Shown piece after piece: positions 1 through 8,333 of a DNA stretch of 64,000 nucleotides. Position 1 is the stretch's first letter; every line of letters begins with the position of its first letter. The notes under the pieces were generated by a model. It ran no database searches, was not told the origin of the DNA, and saw only the letters and a program-made list of their open reading frames with translations. Made by a program: the position numbers and the translations under genes. The DNA lies in the NCBI RefSeq assembly GCF_023100905.1, contig NZ_CP064686.1, positions 6,696,001 to 6,760,000 on the forward strand, written 5' to 3'. This DNA comes from Bradyrhizobium sp. 4. Its GTDB lineage: Bacteria; Pseudomonadota; Alphaproteobacteria; Rhizobiales; Xanthobacteraceae.

Positions 1-507
1 CGGACGATGTCCGAGCTTTTGGCGCAGAAGGCCACCAATGGCGGCAGCGTGCCTCAGTCGTCCGGCAGCGCCTGGGCGGCCGCGACCGCGCCCGGCGCGG
101 GCGCGATCTGGGACAAGACCGCCGTGGAGGCCCGCGTCGATCCCGGCGCCGAACAGAGCAAGCTCGGAGCGTCGCTGATCAAGTCGGTTCCGCTGTCGGG
201 CGACACGTCGCTGACGCTCCAGAACGGCTACAGCGTCAACCAGCAGGGCACCACGGCACTCCCCGGCGTCGGCGGTCACATCACGCGCAATTACGAGACC
301 GACCAGTCGGCCAAGGTCACCCTCACCGACACCGGCACCAGCATCACCGCAGGCCAGTCGCTGTCGACCACCGACGACAAATGGCTGCGCAAGGTCGGCG
401 CCGAACAAAAGCTCTTCGACAACGTCACCGTCTCCGGCTCGGTCGGCGAAACCTCGCAAGGGGCGATCAACAAGAGCCTGACGGCGGGTTTCAAGAAGAG
501 CTGGTAG
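1..507 (+). CDS. Hypothetical protein, probably 5' truncated by the window
   Basis: The frame is open from the first base, and the ATG at 7 gives a product with no signal sequence, so this is probably the C-terminal part of a longer gene that starts upstream. The visible 166-odd residues are rich in Thr, Ser and Gly with alternating hydrophobic residues (for example TSLTLQNGYSV and VTVSGSVGET) and end in KKSW, a terminal aromatic as seen in some outer-membrane beta-barrels. I do not recognise the family. The barrel idea is inference only. Confidence 0.55.
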   Translation, partial: RTMSELLAQKATNGGSVPQSSGSAWAAATAPGAGAIWDKTAVEARVDPGAEQSKLGASLIKSVPLSGDTSLTLQNGYSVNQQGTTALPGVGGHITRNYETDQSAKVTLTDTGTSITAGQSLSTTDDKWLRKVGAEQKLFDNVTVSGSVGETSQGAINKSLTAGFKKSW

Positions 508-517
508 GTCCACTCTC

Positions 518-653
518 CCCCTCATCCTGAGGAGCGCTCCAACGGAGCGCGTCTCGAAGGATCGAGGCCCTACTGCGAGAGCCGGGCCTGCATGGTTCTC
601 GCGGCGGTGCGCAGCGCCGTCCGCCGCGCGCTTCGCGCTCCTCACCATGAGGA
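518..653. repeat. Dispersed palindromic repeat, family C (copy 1)
   Basis: This fills most of the 330-base gap between the first gene and the gene at 838. It begins ccctcatcctgaggagcg, contains gtctcgaaggatcgag and gggcctgcatggttctc, and ends in ctcaccatgagga. The same modules recur in reverse order at 16993-17096 and in a short form at 14300-14342. It reads as a mobile, non-coding intergenic palindrome. I see no gene in 654-837 beyond the ribosome-binding region of the next gene. Confidence 0.6.
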
Positions 654-837
654 ACCAGAAAGTTCGGCGCGGCTGCGTTCAGACTCCCGTAACCATACGC
701 CACGGCAAAGCCCACGAATGGACCGCCCTTGCCGCACCTCGGCCAAGTTGCGGCCAAAATCCGACGCCCTAGTCCCAGACTGACGTCGTCGTGCGGGGGA
801 CACTCGCGCTGCGCTCAACGCGAACAGGGGAACAACG

Positions 838-1260
838 ATGAACGCCATGCGTCCGGAAAAGACCGAAGGCACCGAGACCGAGACCATCGACACCAACCTC
901 GCCGCAGTGACGGAAGTCGAAGCCGGCATCCGTGACTTCGTCCGCAACGACATCGCCTATCTGCGCCGTCCGGCAGCGACCGCCACGGACGCGCCGCCGC
1001 TCGATCCGAGCGCGGAGGCCACCGTCACCAACGTCAACTCGCTGATCCAGCGCGTCGCCGGCACCTCTCTCGCCGAGATCGAGAATTTGATCTCCGAGCT
1101 CGAGAGCCTGCGCGACCTGCTCCACGCCGAAGGCCAGCGCGTCCAGCGCGAGATCTCCGGCTACGCCCAGCTCAGCCAGGCCGCGATGAAGTCGACCCGC
1201 ATGATCGCCGACAACGTCTCGCAGTGGAAGCGCGCCGCCGACGGCCTGCGCAACAGCTGA
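838..1260 (+). CDS. Conserved hypothetical protein, helical
   Basis: This encodes a 140-residue acidic protein with no signal peptide or membrane segment. Residues about 60-135 are predicted helical with heptad-like leucine and isoleucine spacing (SLIQRVAGTSLAEIENLISELESLRDLL), suggesting a coiled coil. The start at 838 follows a purine-rich aacaggggaaca stretch. A hairpin with a T-run follows at 1284, so it is probably monocistronic. I do not recognise a named family. Confidence 0.75.
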   Translation: MNAMRPEKTEGTETETIDTNLAAVTEVEAGIRDFVRNDIAYLRRPAATATDAPPLDPSAEATVTNVNSLIQRVAGTSLAEIENLISELESLRDLLHAEGQRVQREISGYAQLSQAAMKSTRMIADNVSQWKRAADGLRNS

Positions 1261-1283
1261 TCGCGGACATCACGCATCACCAG

Positions 1284-1314
1284 CCGCCGCGTTCCGAAAG
1301 GGCGCGGCGGTTTT
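1284..1314 (+). terminator. Rho-independent terminator
   Basis: Perfect 8-bp arms ccgccgcg (1284-1291) and cgcggcgg (1303-1310) are followed immediately by tttt, 23 bases after the stop codon of the gene ending at 1260. Confidence 0.75.
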
Positions 1315-1341
1315 GATTCGAGGGTGCCTTCTCAAGCGCAG

Positions 1342-1466
1342 CTGTCATCACCCGCCTTGTGCGCATTGCGCACTGGAGCGGGTGATCCAGTATTCCAGAG
1401 GCAGCGAGGCTAGAACCGAGAGCCCCCCGGCGTACTGGATGCCCCGCTTTCGCGGGGCACGACAGC
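1342..1466. repeat. Dispersed palindromic repeat, family A (copy 1)
   Basis: The order is ctgtcatcacccgcc, cgggtgatccagtattcc, ggcgtactggatgccccgc, gcggggcacgacag: two hairpins flanking a spacer. The copy at 57219-57323 is the same element in the opposite orientation. This copy carries an extra 15-base palindrome, gtgcgcattgcgcac (1359-1373), inside its first hairpin loop. The same 15-mer forms the centre of the palindrome at 16091-16133. Confidence 0.7.
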
Positions 1467-1547
1467 GGAGGATTTTGAACTTCCCGCATCCACCCGGCGA
1501 CTAACGCCAAGCGCTCTTGCCATCGCGGCCGGGCCTGGGGACATGTC

Positions 1548-1685
1548 ATGGAAAGCATTCGGCCCGACACCACGGACCCGATACCGCTGCGGCCCGCGCC
1601 GAACCAGTTCGGCACGATCATGCTGCGTTTTGTCGGATTGCTGGCGGTTGCGATCGCGATCTTGGCGTTCGTCTATAGCCGCTGA
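1548..1685 (+). CDS. Small single-pass membrane protein, 45 aa
   Basis: This is a short gene starting at the ATG at 1548. The product has a hydrophilic, Pro-rich N-terminus of about 24 residues and one strong C-terminal membrane helix (LRFVGLLAVAIAILAFVYSR), giving a tail-anchored topology. The spacing gcctggggacatgtc before the start contains a plausible purine-rich ribosome site. No function can be assigned. Small proteins of this build are easily missed by gene callers. Confidence 0.5.
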   Translation: MESIRPDTTDPIPLRPAPNQFGTIMLRFVGLLAVAIAILAFVYSR

Positions 1686-1726
1686 AGGCGGAGGCCGCGT
1701 TGCGGCCCCGCGGAGTTAACGAAGTC

Positions 1727-1873
1727 TTACCGGGCGGCTTCCACGGTCGAAGCTTCCAGGGTGTAGGCACCGTCGGCATAGCCCTTCACTACCATGCCCG
1801 CGACCAGCATCACGGCCAGCGTCGCGGTAGCAAAGATGAATCCGACCAGCTTGAGTGCGCCGCGGTCTGCCAT
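1727..1873 (-). CDS. Small membrane protein, 48 aa
   Basis: The chosen start, beginning MADRGALKLVGFIF, is preceded on the minus strand by ggacgagga at a good distance, which favours it over the longer reading frame that begins at 1942. The product has one membrane helix (LVGFIFATATLAVMLVAGMVV) and a short soluble C-terminus. It is convergent with the 45-residue protein at 1548, so two small membrane proteins lie tail to tail. The function is unknown. Confidence 0.6.
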   Translation of the reverse strand: MADRGALKLVGFIFATATLAVMLVAGMVVKGYADGAYTLEASTVEAAR

Positions 1874-2071
1874 GGTCCTCGTCCCCTGTACTCTGCCCAG
1901 TTCGTTCAAATAGACAGCGACAGGTTCATAATTGGTTAGCAACTCGATGGTTCCGCGAACTGCTTCGCGGGAAAACCATGTTGCGCAGGCTTATGGCAGC
2001 CACCCGGAATCGCGTCCATAGCGCGGGGGCAACACTCGCGCGCCGTTTTTGCCGTTCATCCTGGAACGAAT

Positions 2072-2554
2072 CTAACCGCCGTTCGCACGCATCGGCACGA
2101 AAGCACTGGCGGTGATGGCGTAGACGTCCTCGCCGCGCTGGTTGGTGCCGGTGGTGCGCGCGGTCAGGATGCCCCAGCCGGGTCGCGAGGCGGAGCTCCG
2201 CTTGTCGGTGACGACGTTGACGTAGGTGATGATGTCGCCGGCGAGCACCGGCCTGATCCAGCGCAGGTCGCGAAAGCCCGGCGACGGCCCCCATACCGCG
2301 ACCTCCTCGCCGCGCGAGGCGGCTTCCCGCGCCAGACGCTGGCCGTCGGCGACAAGCAGGCTCATGCAGGCCGAGCCGACATGCCAACCCGAGGCCGCGA
2401 GCCCGCCAAACAGCGAGTTCTTGCCCTCCTCCTCGTCAAGGTGAAAACGCTGCGGATCGAACTTTGCGGCGAATGTCTTGATCGACTCGGCCGTGAACGT
2501 ATAGGCGCCGATCTCGCGGCGATGCCCAATCTCGATCTCCTCGAAAAACGGCAT
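2072..2554 (-). CDS. MaoC-like (R)-specific enoyl-CoA hydratase, subunit/paralogue 1
   Basis: This 160-residue hotdog-fold protein belongs to the MaoC dehydratase group, which hydrates enoyl-CoA or related acyl-thioesters in fatty-acid or PHA metabolism. The hydratase-2 segment is visible as FAAKFDPQRFHLDEE followed by SLFGGLAASGWH; the Asp and His of FDPQ-FHLD are the expected catalytic region. The start MPFFEEIEIG overlaps the stop of the upstream paralogue by one base (TGATG), so the pair is translationally coupled and probably forms a heteromer. The substrate is unknown. Confidence 0.85.
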   Translation of the reverse strand: MPFFEEIEIGHRREIGAYTFTAESIKTFAAKFDPQRFHLDEEEGKNSLFGGLAASGWHVGSACMSLLVADGQRLAREAASRGEEVAVWGPSPGFRDLRWIRPVLAGDIITYVNVVTDKRSSASRPGWGILTARTTGTNQRGEDVYAITASAFVPMRANGG

Positions 2555-3006
2555 CAGACCGCTCCCTCGCGCCGCTTGATCAGGATCGGCGACGTCATCT
2601 CGCACAGCGCCTCACCCTTGGCGTTACGCACGGTGCATTTGAACTTGACGATGCCGAGCTCCGGCCGGCTCTTCGAGGTGCGGGCCTCCACGACGTCGAC
2701 GTCGAGCGTGAGGTCGTCGCCGGGTCTGAGCGGCGACAGCCAGCGCACCTCATCGACGCCGGGAGATCCCAGCGAAGCGGCGCGGGTAATGAAACCGTCG
2801 GCCATCATCCGCATCATCAGCGAACAGAGATGCCAGCCCGAGCCGGACAGGCCGCGCAGCATGCTTTTGCCGGCGGCCTCCTCGTCGAGGTGCATCGGCT
2901 GCGGATCGAACTCGGCGGCAAAGGCCACGATCTCGTCCCGCGTGACATGGCGCGGGCCGAATGTTCCGAACCGGCCGGGCGGGAAATCTTCGAAGGTCAG
3001 GGTCAT
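2554..3006 (-). CDS. MaoC-like (R)-specific enoyl-CoA hydratase, subunit/paralogue 2
   Basis: This is a 150-residue MaoC-type hotdog protein and the first gene of a coupled pair. The catalytic segment is FAAEFDPQPMHLDEE followed by GLSGSGWH. I start it at MTLTFEDFPPG. The longer frame to 3135 adds a Cys/Arg-rich segment with no counterpart in the partner protein. The two proteins share the segment layout throughout, which suggests an old tandem duplication retained as two subunits. Confidence 0.85.
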   Translation of the reverse strand: MTLTFEDFPPGRFGTFGPRHVTRDEIVAFAAEFDPQPMHLDEEAAGKSMLRGLSGSGWHLCSLMMRMMADGFITRAASLGSPGVDEVRWLSPLRPGDDLTLDVDVVEARTSKSRPELGIVKFKCTVRNAKGEALCEMTSPILIKRREGAV

Positions 3007-3183
3007 CTTGGGAAAGGTTTGAGGGAATGACAGATTGTGGCCGCACTTTGCGGCAATCTCAACCCGCCGGCCCGCATGGCTCGTGCTACATTCGGCGCAC
3101 GGCGTTGGTCTTGAGTCGGATCGAGCAGGGGCCACGATCCATTTGCAAGGCCCGACAACACCTGAATTGCCCTGGGGAGAGCA

Positions 3184-3480
3184 ATGTTTTCATTCAGCGA
3201 CCTGTTTCAATGGGACCGCTTCATCACGCCGACGATCATCAAGACCTTCTACTGGCTGGTGATCGCGCTGATCTGCCTGTTCGGCCTCTCCGGCATCTTC
3301 TCCGGCCTCGCGATGATGGCGATCAGCCCGTTCGGCGGCTTCCTGATGCTGCTGTCGTCGATCGCGAGCGTCGTCGTCGGGATCGTGTTCTCGCGCATCA
3401 TCGCGGAGCTGATCCTGATCATCTTCCGCATCAACGAGCATCTCGGCGCGATCAGGGATCAGGGCGGCGGGGTACGGTGA
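3184..3480 (+). CDS. DUF4282-type membrane protein
   Basis: The 98-residue product has two membrane helices (FYWLVIALICLFGLSGIFSGLAM and FLMLLSSIASVVVGIVFSRIIAELILI), followed by RINEHL and a short tail. This matches the layout I associate with DUF4282 proteins. The start at 3184 follows ctggggagagca, a good ribosome site. It is convergent with ychF, and the hairpin at 3488 separates the two. The biochemical role is unknown. Confidence 0.75.
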   Translation: MFSFSDLFQWDRFITPTIIKTFYWLVIALICLFGLSGIFSGLAMMAISPFGGFLMLLSSIASVVVGIVFSRIIAELILIIFRINEHLGAIRDQGGGVR

Positions 3481-3487
3481 GGCTTCC

Positions 3488-3514
3488 GTGTCCCGGACGG
3501 TGCGTCCGGGGCAC
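3488..3514. terminator. Stem-loop between convergent genes
   Basis: Arms cccggacg (3492-3499) and cgtccggg (3503-3510) enclose a 3-base loop, extended by gtg/cac. It sits between the ends of the DUF4282 gene and ychF. There is no clear T-run on either strand, so termination is inferred from position. Confidence 0.45.
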
Positions 3515-3527
3515 GAACTCCGGAATC

Positions 3528-4625
3528 TTACGTGTTGAACCTGAAATGCATCACGTCGCCGTCGGCGACGACGTATTCCTTGCCTTCAAGGCGGAGCTTG
3601 CCGGCATCGCGGGCGCCGGCTTCGCCGCCGAGCGTGATGTAGTCCTCATACGCGATGGTCTCGGCGCGGATAAACCCCTTCTCGAAGTCGGTGTGGATCA
3701 CACCGGCCGCGCCCGGCGCCTTGGTGCCGCGATAGATGGTCCAGGCACGTGCTTCCTTCGGGCCCACCGTGAAATAGGTGATGAGGTCGAGCAGCGTGTA
3801 GCCGGCGCGGATCAGGCGATCGAGGCCGGCCTCTTCGAGACCCAGCGTCTCCAGGAAGTCGGCGCGTTCGTCACGCGAGATGGTGGCGATCTCGGACTCG
3901 ATTTTTGCCGAGATGACGACGGCAATGGCGCCTTCCTTGGCAGCCTGGTCCTGCACCGCCTTCGAGAACGAATTGCCTGATGCGGCCGAGCCTTCCTCGA
4001 CGTTGCAGACGTAGAGCACGGGCTTGGACGACAGCAGGCCGAGCATCCCGAAGGCGCGCTCCTCCTCCGCCTTGCGCTCGACCAGGCGCGCGGGCTTGCC
4101 CTCGCGCAGCAGCACCAGGGTGCGATTGACGAGGTCGAGCTGCTCCTTGGCGTCCTTGTCGTTGCCCTTGGCCTTCTTGGACAGATTGTCGACGCGCTTC
4201 TCGAGGCTGTCGAGATCGGCGAGCATCAGCTCGGTCTCGATGGTCTCGATGTCGGCGAGCGGGGCGATCTTGCCCTCGACATGGGTGATGTCGGAATCCT
4301 CGAAGCAGCGCACGACATGCGCGATGGCGTCGACCTCGCGGATGTTGGCGAGGAACTGGTTGCCGAGGCCTTCACCCTTGGACGCGCCGCGCACGAGGCC
4401 GGCGATATCCACGAAGGTCAGCCGGGTCGGGATGATCTGGCCCGACTTGGCGATCGCTGCGAGCTTGTCGAGCCGCGGATCCGGCACCGCGACCTCGCCG
4501 ACATTCGGCTCGATGGTGCAGAACGGATAGTTCGCCGCCTGCGCCGCGGCCGTCTCGGTCAGCGCGTTGAACAAGGTCGATTTGCCGACATTGGGCAATC
4601 CGACGATCCCGCATTTAAATCCCAC
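3528..4625 (-). CDS. ychF: Ribosome-associated ATPase YchF/OLA1
   Basis: This 365-residue protein is the usual length for YchF, an Obg-family P-loop NTPase that associates with ribosomes and prefers ATP. It has the P-loop GLPNVGKSTLFNA near residue 8, Switch II in DIAGLVRGASKGEGLGNQFL, and the altered G4 element NVEE in place of NKxD, which is the hallmark of ATP preference. A C-terminal TGS domain (YFTVGPKEARAWTI onward) follows. It lies 5 bases downstream of pth in the same direction, a common YchF-Pth operon. Confidence 0.97.
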   Translation of the reverse strand: MGFKCGIVGLPNVGKSTLFNALTETAAAQAANYPFCTIEPNVGEVAVPDPRLDKLAAIAKSGQIIPTRLTFVDIAGLVRGASKGEGLGNQFLANIREVDAIAHVVRCFEDSDITHVEGKIAPLADIETIETELMLADLDSLEKRVDNLSKKAKGNDKDAKEQLDLVNRTLVLLREGKPARLVERKAEEERAFGMLGLLSSKPVLYVCNVEEGSAASGNSFSKAVQDQAAKEGAIAVVISAKIESEIATISRDERADFLETLGLEEAGLDRLIRAGYTLLDLITYFTVGPKEARAWTIYRGTKAPGAAGVIHTDFEKGFIRAETIAYEDYITLGGEAGARDAGKLRLEGKEYVVADGDVMHFRFNT

Positions 4626-4630
4626 GAGCG

Positions 4631-5236
4631 TTATTCCTTGCCGTTGTCGTCCTTGGTCAAAAATCCCTTCGCCTGCATGGCGAGGTGCACCCTGTTGGCG
4701 AAAGTCGCGTCGGTGCCTTTGGCAACCAGTGCCGCGTGCTCGGCCACCGCGTCGCAGAGCGTCGCCACCCAGTCGTTGTCGGCTTTAGCGAAGTCCGACA
4801 GCACGTGGCCGTGCACCAATTCCTTGACGCCGGGGTGACCGATGCCGAGCCGCACCCGGCGGTACTCGTTGCCGATATGGGCGGAGATCGAACGCAAGCC
4901 GTTGTGGCCGGCGATGCCGCCGCCGATCTTCACCCGCACCTTGCCCGGCGGCAGTTCGAGCTCGTCATGGAATACGGTGACGTCGCCCGGCGCGATCTTG
5001 AAGAAGCTTGCCGCTTCCTGAACGCTGCGGCCGGACTCATTCATGTAGGTCATCGGCTTGAGCAGGATCACGCGCTCGGTGCCGAGCGTGCCTTCCGAGG
5101 TCTCGCCCTGAAACCTGCGGCGCCAAGGCGCGAAACCATGACGCCGCGCGATCTCATCGACGGCCATGAAGCCGACATTGTGCCGGTTACGTGCGAATTT
5201 CGGGCCGGGATTGCCGAGCCCAACAAACAGTCGCAT
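4631..5236 (-). CDS. pth: Peptidyl-tRNA hydrolase
   Basis: The 201-residue protein releases peptides from prematurely dissociated peptidyl-tRNA. The N-terminus VGLGNPGPKFARNRHNVGF carries the substrate-binding Asn and the catalytic His. FHDELELPPGKVRVK carries the conserved Asp, and GGGIAGHNGLRSI carries the second Asn. It sits between rplY (58 bases upstream) and ychF (5 bases downstream) on the same strand, so all three probably form one translation operon. Confidence 0.97.
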   Translation of the reverse strand: MRLFVGLGNPGPKFARNRHNVGFMAVDEIARRHGFAPWRRRFQGETSEGTLGTERVILLKPMTYMNESGRSVQEAASFFKIAPGDVTVFHDELELPPGKVRVKIGGGIAGHNGLRSISAHIGNEYRRVRLGIGHPGVKELVHGHVLSDFAKADNDWVATLCDAVAEHAALVAKGTDATFANRVHLAMQAKGFLTKDDNGKE

Positions 5237-5294
5237 GACGCGGCGCGCCCCTCGCTCGGCGCGCGGTCAGGGACCGCGCGCCAGCTTTGAGAGA

Positions 5295-6014
5295 TTACTT
5301 CTTCTTGTCGCCGCCGGCGGGAGCCTTGGCAGCCGGGGCCTTGGCAGCCGCTGCCGGAGCAGCAGCACCCGCAGCCGGAGCAGCACCAGCCGCCGGAGCA
5401 GCAGCACCCGCAGCCGGAGCAGCAGCCGCGGCCTTCTGCTCTTCGGCGTAGCCGGACGGCGGCACGATGGTGACGAGAGTCGCGTCCTCGGCGGTCAACG
5501 CCTTCACGCCGGCCGGCAGCTTGATGTCGGAGAGATGCAGCGAGTGGCCGATTTCGAGCGACCCGACGTCGGCCTCGATGAACTGCGGGATGTTCTCCAC
5601 GCCGCACTCGAGTTCGATCGCGTGCGCAACGATGTTCACGGCGCCGCCGCGCTTCACGCCGGGCGAACCTTCAGCCTTCACCACGTGCAAGGGAACGCTG
5701 ATGCGGATGGTGGCGCCTTCGCCGAGCCGCATGAAGTCGACGTGGATCGGGAAGTCCTTGACCGGATCGAGGTGGTAGTCGCGCGGAATCACGCGGTGCT
5801 TGTTGCCTTCGAGGTCGATGTCGACCAGCGTGGTCAGGAACCGGCCGGCGAGGATGCGCGAGCGCAGTTCGCGATCGTCAACCGAGATGGTCAGCGGGGG
5901 CTGGTTGTTGCCGTAGATCACTCCGGGCACTCTCCCGGCGCGACGCTCAGCCCGGGCGGCCCCCTTGCCGCTCTTCGGACGTGCGGTCGCCTTCAATTCC
6001 TTGACGGTCGCCAT
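5295..6014 (-). CDS. rplY: 50S ribosomal protein L25/general stress protein Ctc
   Basis: The 239-residue long (Ctc) form binds 5S rRNA through its N-terminal domain (LKATARPKSGKGAARAERR, GVIYGN) and has a C-terminal TL5-like beta domain ending near PPSGYAEEQ. I start at MATVKELKA because aaggac lies a few bases upstream of it. The last 45 or so residues are an Ala/Pro/Gly-rich tail encoded by an internal DNA repeat (5354-5424) and ending in a lysine cluster. It is the first gene of the rplY-pth-ychF run. Confidence 0.96.
   Translation of the reverse strand: MATVKELKATARPKSGKGAARAERRAGRVPGVIYGNNQPPLTISVDDRELRSRILAGRFLTTLVDIDLEGNKHRVIPRDYHLDPVKDFPIHVDFMRLGEGATIRISVPLHVVKAEGSPGVKRGGAVNIVAHAIELECGVENIPQFIEADVGSLEIGHSLHLSDIKLPAGVKALTAEDATLVTIVPPSGYAEEQKAAAAAPAAGAAAPAAGAAPAAGAAAPAAAAKAPAAKAPAGGDKKK
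5354..5424. repeat. Internal direct repeat in the rplY tail
   Basis: A 32-base unit beginning ccggagcagcagcaccc occurs at 5354-5385 and again at 5393-5424, a period of 39 bases (13 codons). It encodes part of the Ala/Pro tail of L25. Such a repeat should vary in copy number between strains. Confidence 0.7.
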
Positions 6015-6172
6015 AACGTTAAGTCCTTGTTTTTGCAAAAGTTAATGGGCCGCAACGCGGCCCATGGCATACGCCGCAGCAAGCCTCCAGGGGTGCGGGG
6101 GCTGCGGACGTGGCGGGCTTTTACCCGGAAGACGCGGAAATGACAAGGAGAATGGGCTGCCGGAAGGTGTCG

Positions 6173-6289
6173 GTAGCCCGGACGGAGCGCAGCGTGATCC
6201 GGGACGTACGCCGCTGGAACACCCCGGATTGCGCGAAGCCTGTCATCGGGCGGCGCTTCGCGCCGACCCGTTGGCTCCGTCCGGGCTAC
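6173..6289. repeat. Long inverted repeat, family E
   Basis: Perfect 16-base arms gtagcccggacggagc (6173-6188) and gctccgtccgggctac (6274-6289) enclose 85 bases that contain cgcttcgcg. It lies upstream of rplY and at the 3' end of the ubiK-like gene, within an otherwise gene-free stretch (6015-6299). It resembles the gtagcccgg-type palindromic elements common in Bradyrhizobium genomes. Confidence 0.65.
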
Positions 6290-6299
6290 GATTCCCTCC

Positions 6300-6551
6300 C
6301 TACCCGCCGAGCTTGGCCTCCAGCGCCGCGATGCGCGCCTTCAGAGCCTCGTTCTCCTCACGCGCCAGGCGCGCCATGTCCTTGACCGCCTCGAACTCCT
6401 CGCGCTTGACCAGGTCCATGTCGCGCAGGAATTTTTCGGCCTGGGTGCGCATCACCGTGTCGAACTCGCGCTTGACGCCCTGCGCGGCACCGGCGGCATC
6501 GTTCATCAGGCGGCCGATCTCGTCGAAAAACCGGTTGTTGGTCTGGGTCAT
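6300..6551 (-). CDS. UbiK/BMFP-domain accessory protein
   Basis: The 83-residue small helical protein has the BMFP (DUF526) layout: an amphipathic N-terminal helix (NNRFFDEIGRLMNDAAGAAQGVKREFDTVMRTQAEKFLRDMDLV) and a C-terminal coiled coil (LAREENEALKARIAALEAKLG). Family members include UbiK, which assists ubiquinone synthesis, and membrane-fusogenic proteins. I start at MTQTNN; the frame extends upstream to 6752 but without family-like sequence. The exact role here is inferred. Confidence 0.85.
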   Translation of the reverse strand: MTQTNNRFFDEIGRLMNDAAGAAQGVKREFDTVMRTQAEKFLRDMDLVKREEFEAVKDMARLAREENEALKARIAALEAKLGG

Positions 6552-6720
6552 GTCGGTCTCCTGGCGGCTTTCGATGAACTCTGCGCGAACGCGCGGGAAG
6601 ACAATGGCAATCCGTTTGGGCCGGTTCAAGGGCCGATCGGCGGTATCCTTGTCATGCCCCGGTTTCCTTGCAATCGTATTCAACGTCCCTGCATAAGAAG
6701 AATCACAAAAGGCGCTCGAG

Positions 6721-7452
6721 ATGATCGACCAGCAGATCGCGATCCCCACCAAGGACGGTCACACCGCAACCTTCATCAGCCATCCCGAACGCGGCGGGCC
6801 GTTTCCGGTCATCCTGTTCTACATGGACGCGCCGGCGATCCGCGAGGAGCTGCGCGACATGGCGCGCCGGCTCGCGACATCGGGCTATTACGTGATGCTG
6901 CCGAACCTCTATTACCGTTCCGGGGTGATGGAGCTCGGCGCGCTGCCGGCCGATCCGAACGCGCCGGAGCGGAAGCGCATGTTCGCGCTGATGGGATCGC
7001 TCACGATCCCCATGATCATGGACGACACGCGCGCGCTGCTGACCTATGCCGAGGGCCAGGCGGCCGCGAACACCAAACTGATCGGCACCGTCGGCTACTG
7101 CATGAGCGGCCGCTACGCCGTCAACGCCGCCACGCATTTCCCCGATCGCGTCAAGGCCGCCGCCTCAGTCTACGGCACGCAGCTCGCAACCGACCAGGAC
7201 GACAGCCCGCATCTCGCGGCAGCCAAGACCAAGGCCGAGCTCTACTTCGCCTGCGCCGAGACCGACATATACGCGCCCGCCGAGATCATCGAGAAGGTGA
7301 AGCAGGGCATGAGCGGCGCCAAAGCCGAAGTCGAGATCTATCCCGGCACCCATCACGGCTTCGCCTTCCCCAAGCGTCCGGTCTATGACCGCGACGCCGC
7401 CGAGCGGCATTGGGAGCGTCTGCTGGCGCTCTATCGCCGCAATCTCGTCTAG
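6721..7452 (+). CDS. Dienelactone hydrolase family protein
   Basis: This 243-residue alpha/beta hydrolase has the dienelactone-hydrolase signature. GYCMSG places Cys as nucleophile, ACAETD supplies the acid, and THHGFAF supplies the His. A lid-like segment YYRSGVMELG follows the first strands. The family opens lactones in chlorocatechol breakdown, but many members are general esterases; the substrate cannot be read from sequence. lgt starts 15 bases after it, so the two are probably cotranscribed. Confidence 0.9.
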   Translation: MIDQQIAIPTKDGHTATFISHPERGGPFPVILFYMDAPAIREELRDMARRLATSGYYVMLPNLYYRSGVMELGALPADPNAPERKRMFALMGSLTIPMIMDDTRALLTYAEGQAAANTKLIGTVGYCMSGRYAVNAATHFPDRVKAAASVYGTQLATDQDDSPHLAAAKTKAELYFACAETDIYAPAEIIEKVKQGMSGAKAEVEIYPGTHHGFAFPKRPVYDRDAAERHWERLLALYRRNLV

Positions 7453-7466
7453 ACATAGAAGGCGCG

Positions 7467-8312
7467 ATGCCCTTTCTGCTCATCGACTTTCCCGCCTTCA
7501 AGCCGATCGCGATCGAGATCGGCCCGTTCGCGATCCGCTGGTATGCGCTGGCCTATATCTGCGGCATCGTGTTCGGCTGGCTCTATGCGCGCTCGCTCCT
7601 GAAGAAGGAGCGGCTGTGGGGCGGCCCGGCGCCGATGTCGCTGGTGCAGATCGACGACTTCATCCTCTGGGTCACGCTCGGCATCATCCTCGGCGGCCGC
7701 ACCGGCTATGTGCTGTTCTACAATCTGCCCTTCTTCATCGACCATCCCGCCGCGATCTTCAGGCTGTGGGAAGGCGGCATGTCCTTCCACGGCGGCTTCC
7801 TCGGCTGCGTCGTCGCGGTGATGTGGTTCGCTTATCGCAACCGCATTTCGATCCTGTCGCTCGGCGACATCACCACCGCCGTTGCTCCGGTCGGGTTGCT
7901 GCTCGGCCGCATCGCCAACTTCATCAATGGCGAATTATGGGGCCGCGCCGCCGACCCGGAGCTGCCCTGGGCGATGATCTTCCCCAACGATCCCAGCCAG
8001 CTGCCACGCCATCCGAGCCAGCTCTATGAGGCCGGCATGGAGGGCATTTTGCTGTTTGCAGCCCTCGCGATCATGATCCGCTTCGGTGCCCTGAAGCGGC
8101 CGGGCATGATCCTCGGCGCCTTCATCCTGATCTATGGTTTGAGCCGGATCGCCGGCGAACATTTCCGCGAACCGGACGTCCAGCTCGGCTTCCTCTGGGG
8201 CGGATTAACCATGGGCATGCTGTTGTCGATCCCGATGCTTATTGTCGGCCTCGTACTTATTGTATTGGCAGTGAGGCGCGGTGCGCACGAGCCCGCAGGG
8301 GCTATTCGTTAA
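7467..8312 (+). CDS. lgt: Prolipoprotein diacylglyceryl transferase
   Basis: The 281-residue multi-pass inner-membrane enzyme transfers diacylglycerol from phosphatidylglycerol to the lipobox cysteine of prolipoproteins. The Lgt signature GRIANFINGELWGR is present, as are GGRTGYVLFYN, SFHGGFLG and YEAGMEGI. I start at MPFLLIDFPAFKP, where the hydrophobic N-terminal region typical of Lgt begins. lspA, which acts next in the same pathway, is also in this window at 42902. Confidence 0.97.
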   Translation: MPFLLIDFPAFKPIAIEIGPFAIRWYALAYICGIVFGWLYARSLLKKERLWGGPAPMSLVQIDDFILWVTLGIILGGRTGYVLFYNLPFFIDHPAAIFRLWEGGMSFHGGFLGCVVAVMWFAYRNRISILSLGDITTAVAPVGLLLGRIANFINGELWGRAADPELPWAMIFPNDPSQLPRHPSQLYEAGMEGILLFAALAIMIRFGALKRPGMILGAFILIYGLSRIAGEHFREPDVQLGFLWGGLTMGMLLSIPMLIVGLVLIVLAVRRGAHEPAGAIR

Positions 8313-8333
8313 TTCCTTTTGAGAAGATAGGCC

